From: Gracilariopsis chorda
Taxonomy: Eukaryota > Rhodophyta > Florideophyceae > Gracilariales > Gracilariaceae
DNA: 44,053 nt
Reading direction: 5' to 3'
Assembly (NCBI GenBank): GCA_003194525.1
Contig: NBIV01000390.1
Location: forward strand, 1 to 44,053
Part shown: piece after piece, positions 38,701-44,053 of the stretch
Layout: every line of letters starts with the position of its first letter
Position numbering within the stretch: the stretch's first letter is position 1
Notes under the pieces: generated by a model
Databases searched by the model: none
What the model saw: only the letters and a program-made list of their open reading frames with translations
What the model was told of the DNA's origin: nothing
Made by a program: the position numbers and the translations under genes

Positions 38701-40144
38701 GTGCGTGGAATGTGCGAAGAATAATGTGAAACTTCGGAAGTACTCGAAGAAGTTAACACTATTCCCGGCACGGGCGCCACTCGAATATGTCGCTATTGAT
38801 ATCTTGGGCGAGCTTTTCAAAACCAAACGTGGTTACAAGTATCTTCTCGTCATTACTGACCGCTTCTCAAAGTTGGTGAGAACAGTACCGCTTAAACGGA
38901 TTACCGCGGACGTGGTTGCGCGTGCGTTCGTAACCCACTGGGTCTTTACTTACGGCCCGCCGGTACATCTACTCTCCGACAACGGATCTCAATTTACCTC
39001 AAAGTTCTTTCAGGACGTATGTAGAATCTTGGGAATCAAGAATATGTTTACTACCACCTACCACCCGCAGTGTAACGGACAAGTGGAACGATTCAATCGT
39101 ACTATGCTCAACGCACTGCGCGCGTATGTCGCGGATCACCCCATGGAATGGGACTTGTACACGGACGCTATTACGTACGCGTATAACACCCAGGTACACC
39201 GGGTCACGACCCTCGCTCCATTTGAGCTGGTCCTGTCTCGGATTCCGCCACCCATGGCTATTGAAGCGCAACCGAACGTCTCGGGGTACCCTTCACCAAG
39301 GTTATATCGAGATTCCTGGAAGGAATGGTTGAAGAACATGGTCCCTACCGCCCGAAAGGCTATGGGAAAAGCCCAGGAGGCATACAAACAGAACTTCGAC
39401 GCGAAGATTCGTACCCCGATACCCCAGGTCTCGGAAGGGGATTCTGTCTTCCTGCGAAAGGAATATTATAATCCCGAAAAGGAGAAGCGCCACAAGTTGT
39501 CACCGATAGTGAATGGACCCTATCGGGTGGTTTCCGTCGCCGACGACACAGTCGTACTGGACATCGATAACCAGTTCGAACGCGTCTCACGCGACCGCGT
39601 AGCCCACGCGCCTGCGCCCCCTGAGGGCTCATCACCGCTCGTGACAATCCCGGAGGATGACCTCGTAACTCGGCCAACGGATAATCTGCTTCCGTCCCGC
39701 CCACCCGTCTTACCGCACCCGAAACGGGGACTCTCGGATCTTCCGATTGCCGATCAACCGGTTGAGCGCGCCGCGCGTATCGTGAAACGCACGCTTGACC
39801 CCAAACGCCTAACCGTTACTCCGCCCGCGGAGGTCCTTCAGCCTGAACCCACCGCCCTCTCACCTAAGGAGGGGGAGGGACGGGAATCGATCGCGCCATC
39901 GCGGAAGGAAGCTCCGGCGTCGGACGGTGTCCCGTTTCATACGGCATCGTCGGATAAGCACCCCCGGAGCAGGGAGGAGTTGAACGCATCGCGAAGCGAG
40001 AAGGCCGTCTCCGCGGACCCGGATGCACTCCTGTCGAGCGAGTCGCTGGGTAGCGAAGGAGGAAGTAGTGAACCGGACTCGGTGTGGTCACTAATGTGGC
40101 GAATGATATCTCCGAGCACGGAGCACATACAACCTCGGTCATAA
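35723..40144 (+). CDS. Pol of element 2: protease-RT-RNase H-integrase, intact
   Basis: About 1473 codons without interruption. No ATG begins this register, supporting expression as Gag-Pol by -1 frameshift. Protease LDTGAAPNLI with ILGCDF flap-side block; reverse transcriptase VDYRRLN, FTTLDANSGYW, MPFGLTNAP, VYLDDII; RNase H VDTDSSAHQVG, EKECLAVVW, HTDHSALRW; integrase HHCC zinc domain (HYAKLGAHPGG...CVECAK), then IDILGE, SDNGSQF and NGQVERFNR (D, D, E). After the GPYRVV SH3-like part of integrase comes a ~170-residue disordered Pro/Ser/Glu tail with no chromodomain; the chromodomain is in a separate ORF 450 nt downstream. All catalytic residues are present, so this copy may be active. Confidence 0.95.
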   Translation, partial: LILGVSPTGGVSSKPKLKTPEAPPLRSPAKILTRKLAQEDVSSDHLVALRRPWIRSRNLRIPDRVLVMAKRNYKVYSDLGLSNQFMVRQLSVLDTGAAPNLINIGIIPPAMRKCIRIGPSLDLADANNNPLQTLGTIPLVLRLGTYVVKLDFIVCDSLAAPVILGCDFCDRFVEAIRPRSRSVELANGSTIPIVRKPLRHASRKRVPLPAAQEASNVDRASTKISVAEPVSIPKESQVWVSVTSKHHGLQVFQPLPSLYEQRRLALANGIVSVEPDKPFKVLVANLGTTTQWLVKNQVLGNMLPHPLAILPTKIPISDVLGIQDPKEGEEVPFVPLDPARESSDSTVEEAQKSTTSASADTALDPEQALDKLDLDHINESHREKFRDMLRDFTAMWDGSLGTIGVTEHRIDLLPDTRPIAQHPYRAGPKARGEEKSQVEKMLRAGVIEAAQSPWASPVVLVPKADGSWRFCVDYRRLNAVTVKDVYPIPRMDEYIDSLGSATVFTTLDANSGYWQVPIRKEDRDKTAFVCHQGLYRFKRMPFGLTNAPATFQRAIDILLARFKWTSCLVYLDDIIVFSNNLDDHLSHVREVLTVLRNAGITLKLGKCEFCADSVKYLGHIIRPGQLSIDEARVKSLREAKHPTNQTELRSFLGLCNVYRRFVPNFADLSAPLNALLRKGQPTELDVFDEAESSAFSSLVDAVTSPPVLALPHPDLPFEVDTDSSAHQVGCALFQVTEEGERHPIGYWSRSLNVHERNYSVSEKECLAVVWALATLRPYLMGNHFKVHTDHSALRWLLEIREPSGRLMRWRLRLSEFTFDVLYKKGSLNTQADALSRLGTSAETEPVDDLEIPCFMAQSPEGTEEDDPDVNGDDICDDILAANPTDPPDDQVVPISSEEMIREQQQDPFCAQIRARLNGGAQIPFAVNDRGYLVRLLTRAPQIVVPHTLQQRVLHLSHYAKLGAHPGGRKLYLTLRRDFYWPAMAFDCCAVRRSCVECAKNNVKLRKYSKKLTLFPARAPLEYVAIDILGELFKTKRGYKYLLVITDRFSKLVRTVPLKRITADVVARAFVTHWVFTYGPPVHLLSDNGSQFTSKFFQDVCRILGIKNMFTTTYHPQCNGQVERFNRTMLNALRAYVADHPMEWDLYTDAITYAYNTQVHRVTTLAPFELVLSRIPPPMAIEAQPNVSGYPSPRLYRDSWKEWLKNMVPTARKAMGKAQEAYKQNFDAKIRTPIPQVSEGDSVFLRKEYYNPEKEKRHKLSPIVNGPYRVVSVADDTVVLDIDNQFERVSRDRVAHAPAPPEGSSPLVTIPEDDLVTRPTDNLLPSRPPVLPHPKRGLSDLPIADQPVERAARIVKRTLDPKRLTVTPPAEVLQPEPTALSPKEGEGRESIAPSRKEAPASDGVPFHTASSDKHPRSREELNASRSEKAVSADPDALLSSESLGSEGGSSEPDSVWSLMWRMISPSTEHIQPRS

Positions 40145-40592
40145 CCAGTTTCGTGGTGAGCTGAAAAGTAACCGCGGACACGGAGAGTGTGGTTGACACT
40201 GCGTGCGTTACCGCAGAGCCCCACAAATGGACACTGTCACGCCACTGTCACGCGGACGAAGCCCGAAATTCCAAACCGTGGAAAGGTGTACACGTACATA
40301 CCGCCGGCCAGCGTCAGGAGTACAGTCAAGACCCGCGTCGTGGAAAGACCGCGCGCGACACTTGCCGCCAGCGGCCAGCCAATCACAGTGTGTGATGCAT
40401 GGCAATCCGCCTCCTGGCGTCGGAACCGTAGTGAACCGCCTCCCTCACCGTGAACGGTCAAACTCACCAGAGTTGCACGGGTCGCGTGGGAGAAGAGCTC
40501 GCGAGCTGCGAGTCAATAGGGGAATCCGGTTATAACGGAAGGCCCCCCCCCCCCCCCCCACAAGGAGAGGATTAGGAAGCGGAAAGACCGCA
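40145..40592 (+). other. Spacer between pol and chromodomain ORF, with C17 tract
   Basis: About 450 nt. It holds a run of 17 C (40543-40559) and no sizeable sense frame continuous with pol. A GT-rich stretch after the pol stop (TGGTGAGC near 40155) could be a splice donor into the chromodomain ORF, but nothing proves it. Confidence 0.4.
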
Positions 40593-40937
40593 ATGCGGTA
40601 TCAAGTCCCAGCACTCGCAGCGTCGAGGAAAGCTGACTTTGCCCGCAGGGTCGCGCCAATTTCAGGCAAGTCCCCTCACAGGGTTCTCCCCTTAAGCCCT
40701 GCCATGACGTGTCAGGAGCCGGCTACGTACGACAAGGAGTTTGTCGTTGACCACATCGTGGATCATGTTCTGGACTCCAAAGGAGTGTGGTTTTACCAAA
40801 TCCGATGGTACGGATACCCCCCGGAAGAGGACACATGGGAGCCCATTCAGCACCTTCCTCGTTCCAAGGTGATAACCTACCACCGCCGGACGCGGTTCCC
40901 ACTCCCATCCACTTTGGACATGGCCCAGGTTGGGTAG
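40593..40937 (+). CDS. Stand-alone chromodomain protein of element 2, 114 aa
   Basis: ATG at 40593, in a different frame from pol. Residues ~45-100 form a chromodomain: EFVVDHIVDHVLDSKGVWFYQIRWYGYP, EEDTWEP and HLPRS, with the aromatic-cage tryptophan in DTWEP. In chromoviruses this module is fused to integrase and directs insertion to methyl-histone chromatin; element 1 has it fused. Here it is separated by 450 nt and a C17 tract. It may be joined by splicing, made by reinitiation, or be the product of a frameshift history in this copy. Confidence 0.75.
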   Translation: MRYQVPALAASRKADFARRVAPISGKSPHRVLPLSPAMTCQEPATYDKEFVVDHIVDHVLDSKGVWFYQIRWYGYPPEEDTWEPIQHLPRSKVITYHRRTRFPLPSTLDMAQVG

Positions 40938-41273
40938 GACGATACACTGCACTATGCAGAAGATTCCGAAGACAGAAGAGAAGTCTCCGAAGAGAAGAGG
41001 ACACAGGAAGAGATCTGGCTACAGAAGGTTACACGAATTAATGGACTGGATAGGGAAACCAATGGTCATTGGACGTCACACCGCCTAGCGGTCCGACCGA
41101 AGTAACGGTTTAATGAAGAATACCGCCTAGCGGTCCAGCATGAAGATGCTATGAAGAAGAAAAAGAAGAGTCCGGACATACGGATATAGAAGAAGGAAGT
41201 CGTTTACCACAAGCTATGGAGCGTTAAGCGCTAACCTATATCAGGTGTGTGGGCCACGGTCCAGGATCCTGAC
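40938..41273. other. Spacer after chromodomain ORF, with two palindromic direct repeats
   Basis: Purine-rich (GAAGA repeats around 40965-41035). ACCGCCTAGCGGTCC occurs at 41080-41094 and again at 41122-41136; each copy holds an ACCGC-CTA-GCGGT hairpin. This is the region where the sense and antisense 3' ends meet, so a role in transcript ends is conceivable. Confidence 0.5.
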
Positions 41274-42985
41274 TTAGGATGAGCCGCTCGTTGGCAGTTG
41301 GTAGTTCGCAGACGCGAAAGCCAATAACTCGCTCACGCTGGTGAGATTGGAAGGCGCAACCACTCCAATGGACTGGAGGTGAGCCCTGAGGGCAACGGCC
41401 TGAGGGTCCACGGGGACCGGAGATGCGGTAGACGGAGAAGCAGCCGCACTGGCGGCCATATTCCAGCCATCTGGAGCAGCCACATGCTGGCCGGATCCGT
41501 CGAGATCGTTGACCATCGCCGTTACCGGGGCTACGGCCTCCTCCACCTCATCGGGGTCGTCATCCACCATTGGATCATCCTCGTAGGAACCGTGCCAGTC
41601 ATCTGAAAACATGAACCCAACCGGGTGGCCTCGCGGAACGGAGCGTGGTACATCGCGTAACGCTAGCGCGTGAGCCCGTGAAGTCACGGATACCTCCCAA
41701 GGGTCATAGAAGACGAAGTTGCCAGCGTTTGGATTTCTCCGGCCTGGAGAGCGATCATGCCTGGAAGGCTCACCGTCAGGGACGTTGGAGACTGGGACTG
41801 TATCCCAGTTAACCATATCGATGGTGTTCAGAAGGCACTGAAGCTCATCCACATTGGCTTCGGATCCCAGAGGGATATAGAGATCCAATCGGCGGATAAC
41901 CTGGCGTAGGTGAGGAGGAATGTACCACAGACGGTTCTTGTCGTACACCTCCCAGAGGAGAAATGCGGCAACGCGAGCAGCCCATTCGGCGAGGAAGAGA
42001 GTCCAGTAACCGGAATCCGGATTGTTGATTAATCGTGAACCGATGTAGCTGAGGCACGGAGGCATCTCCGCAAAGCATCCCCTCGGGACTTCGAACCTGC
42101 TCCACCAAGGGGAAGAGGTGCATACCGGCCGCGCATCGCGGATGGACGGAGCCTCTCGACCTCGAGATTTTGGTATGGTACCAGGAACCCGAAGCGGGAG
42201 CGCGCCTTTCGCTCAAACCGGAGTCGGTCGAAGAAGGATCCGCGATGATTCGGACGACGAAGATATCGGAACTCTGCACGCAGAATTGGGCGCCTCCAGA
42301 GGAGCATCCCGGCTTCTATTGGAGTGGACCGGAACGGTGTAGATGGCTGGTAGGCAGCAAGGTTCTCGCAGTATGAGACTTCACCGTAGGTACGGTACCG
42401 CGAGAGGTCAAAGCTGTATTCCGTTGGTATCAGCTCATCCGGATAACTCGCGCGGGCGAGACGGTCGTAGGCGACCTTGGCCATCCCGGTACGGGCTTCA
42501 TTCAGCGTCTCGAAACCATATCTGGTGCGCTTCCGTGCGAGGAACTGTGGCTCTACCGCGATACGCGTCCTCCAGTCGAAGGAGTCGACCATATCCCGGC
42601 CTAGTCCCCCTGGGAGCTCGCCCTCCTCCACATAGGAGTCGCTGAGGTCCGAGTCGGAAACCCATGTGGGGTGGAACCAGGGCGCACGCGAAAAGAGGAG
42701 AGCGTCTTCCCGGGGATTGCGGGCCCAAAGTGTCGATGGTGACACCCAGCCGGCGGCGGTCGCAGTGATCGGTATCGCTTGAGCGGAATTCCAGGCGGCG
42801 ATACTCGCGGCATCCGAGCATCCAAGGTTGGAACATGAGACGATCCTCCAGGCAGAGGCAAGGAGAGGAACCCAGAGGTTGGGTGACGAACCCACGACCC
42901 GGCGTCGCGAAGGAAGGTTGTCCGCTCGCGGAAGTCCCTGCGGGGCGCTCGCAGGCGGGTTGTTCGAAAACGGAGTGTTGGTCAT
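41274..42985 (-). pseudogene. Antisense gene of element 2, broken by one frameshift
   Basis: Minus-strand ATG at 42985 opens 318 codons (to 42029); a second frame (42065-41274, 263 codons) completes the protein. Around 42101-42110 the homology to the element 1 antisense protein passes from the first frame (NLEVERL, RYAPLPLG) to the second (W.RFEV.RG, PP.L.Y, LAEWA, AFLLW, FYDPWEV), with no gap if one base is supplied. So a single 1-nt deletion broke an otherwise ~570-residue protein. The N-terminus is Pro/Ala-rich, the C-terminus acidic, then Ala/Ser/Pro-rich. Function is unknown. It sits opposite and downstream of pol, as in element 1, with its own TATA box at 43090-43097. Confidence 0.75.
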
Positions 42986-43089
42986 AGTAGAGAGGGGCGC
43001 AGAGTCTGTTGAAGAAGGTACCGAGGGTTGATCAGTTGTAACCGTGTTGGTACGGGGGACCGGTATCTCGGCGATTCCCTTCTCGGGAC

Positions 43090-43097
43090 TATTTATA
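43090..43097 (-). promoter_or_regulatory. TATA box for antisense gene of element 2
   Basis: TATAAATA on the minus strand, 105 bp upstream of the ATG at 42985, between PPT and gene. This is a consensus match, and its position parallels the TTTATAA before the element 1 antisense gene. Confidence 0.6.
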
Positions 43098-43147
43098 CCC
43101 TCGCGCTCATCTCCTCACGCCTATACTCACGTTCGTTTTCGGCCCTT

Positions 43148-43157
43148 AAGGAGGGGA
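43148..43157 (+). promoter_or_regulatory. Polypurine tract of element 2
   Basis: AAGGAGGGGA, three bases before the 3' LTR at 43161. Expected plus-strand primer. Confidence 0.82.
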
Positions 43158-43160
43158 TGT

Positions 43161-44053
43161 TGTAGTGCAATACATTCCCGCGTACGGGCGATGGTGAAAC
43201 TCATATCTGAGGTGTACTCGGTGCGAGCGATGAAGCGGATGCATGAATTTTAGCCCCCGTTTACCGGGCTAATTAGCGGTCGGGTTACCCAGGGTGGTTT
43301 TGGGAACATTCATATTTTGTGGTACTTGCCTGGCAAGGGTGGTGGACACGTGGCTACAGCCCAGCCAGGAGGCCCAAAACGGCTACTTATTTTAGTATAG
43401 TTTAGGGGTTAATTTTACTTAGGCTAGTGCACTACCTACTGTACTGCACTGAGCTAGTACTTGAGCGTCGGCCGCACGGCGGCGAGCTCACCAAGAAAAA
43501 GTAACAAGAGTTCGGCTCTGACTCTATTCGCCATGCGAAGTGTCTAACTCCTCGCGGAGGTACAACCGCTTGCCCGATAGTTTTCACCCGACTCGCACCA
43601 CCGAGGAGACCGTGCTCGTCGTACCCAGTGGGTTGTGACCACTCGTGGTATTCGTTGTTTGTCGTGTGACCGCCCGTACAGGCCCTATCTCCGCCCAGTT
43701 TTGGGTATTGATATTACCGACGTGTGTCGTGAGACCGTGAGACCATCCCTTTCCCCTCATATCCCCTAACCGCCGCGCGGTGCGTGTTCGTGTGTGTGTA
43801 TCGGCACCCCCCTCCGGGGTCTGTTCCCGCTTTCCGCACGCCCCCGTCGGGTGGTCCCTTTCCCTCTTTTGTTCCACTGTTCGCAGGCTACTTCCGGACC
43901 AGCCGTGGTTCCGACCCGTTCTAACCCCTAAACCTCCGAGGTACATCCAGGCTCCCGACGGAGTTACACCCGTCATACGGGACACGGAGGGCTCTACCCA
44001 GCTGGGCCTACCTCTCCAAGAGAGCAAGGCTTCGAGCTGCCTTGGGTGCCTTT
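43161..44053 (+). repeat. 3' LTR of element 2, partial at window end
   Basis: 893 bp matching 32620-33512 at about 97%. By comparison with the 5' copy about 22 bp are missing beyond the window. A further target duplication (CTTAG expected) would lie outside. Confidence 0.95.

Larger units (their letters stand above)
32620..44053 (+). mobile_element. Ty3/gypsy retrotransposon (element 2), 3' LTR cut by window end
   Basis: Order on the plus strand: 5' LTR (32620-33534), PBS, intact gag, intact pol, separate chromodomain ORF, an antisense gene on minus, PPT and 3' LTR from 43161. The LTRs differ at about 20-25 substitutions plus several 1-bp indels (~97% identity), so it is older than element 1. 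Pol is about 50% similar to that of element 1 and the two share the same PBS, but the LTRs are unrelated. With open gag and pol this copy could still supply the replication machinery. Confidence 0.96.

Overview
The window is eukaryotic nuclear DNA. Its single-copy genes are compact, mostly intronless or with one ~100-bp GT-AG intron, and packed tightly. About half of the sequence is Ty3/gypsy retrotransposons. Gene density, intron poverty, cyanobacterium-type and biotin-pathway genes, and oomycete/algal-type DDE transposases together suggest an alga. A red alga of the Chondrus type is my best guess; this is inference, since no rRNA or organelle marker is present.

Layout. (1) 11-10894: a complete Ty3/gypsy chromovirus on the minus strand, with 606/608-bp LTRs, a GAAAT target duplication, PBS and PPT. 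Its gag and pol are broken by nonsense codons and a frameshift. It sits inside an older, decayed DDE transposase (10895-12156). (2) 12157-15950: a gene-poor stretch with one weak hypothetical gene (13002-13412). (3) About 15950-18620: a PIF/Harbinger-type DNA transposon with convergent Myb/SANT and DDE transposase genes, both disrupted, inside an inverted repeat. (4) 18791-31329: the host gene island. It holds a TatD-family hydrolase, 8-amino-7-oxononanoate synthase (biotin), an AFG2/SPATA5-like AAA ATPase, a two-finger C2H2 protein, a cupin, a RING-H2 protein, a PFA-DSP phosphatase (Siw14-like), and a CinA-like/nucleotidyltransferase fusion (NAD metabolism). Pairs are convergent (8 and 76 bp between stops) or divergent (530-bp shared promoter region). 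(5) 32620 to the window end: a second Ty3/gypsy element on the plus strand with 915-bp LTRs and intact gag and pol. Its 3' LTR runs off the window, about 22 bp short of complete.

The most notable observation is that both retrotransposons carry, between pol and the 3' LTR, a large extra gene on the opposite strand. The two antisense proteins are divergent but alignable with each other, and each has its own TATA box 105-130 bp upstream of the ATG. The elements also share an 18-nt primer binding site that predicts an unusual primer tRNA (tRNA-Tyr type) and an AAAAC-containing -1 frameshift candidate at the gag/pol junction. Decay is complementary: element 1 has a largely intact antisense gene with dead gag/pol, while element 2 has intact gag/pol and a 1-nt lesion in the antisense gene. 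Element 1 is also saturated with the palindromic octamer CCGNNCGG (about 40 sites), which no coding constraint explains.
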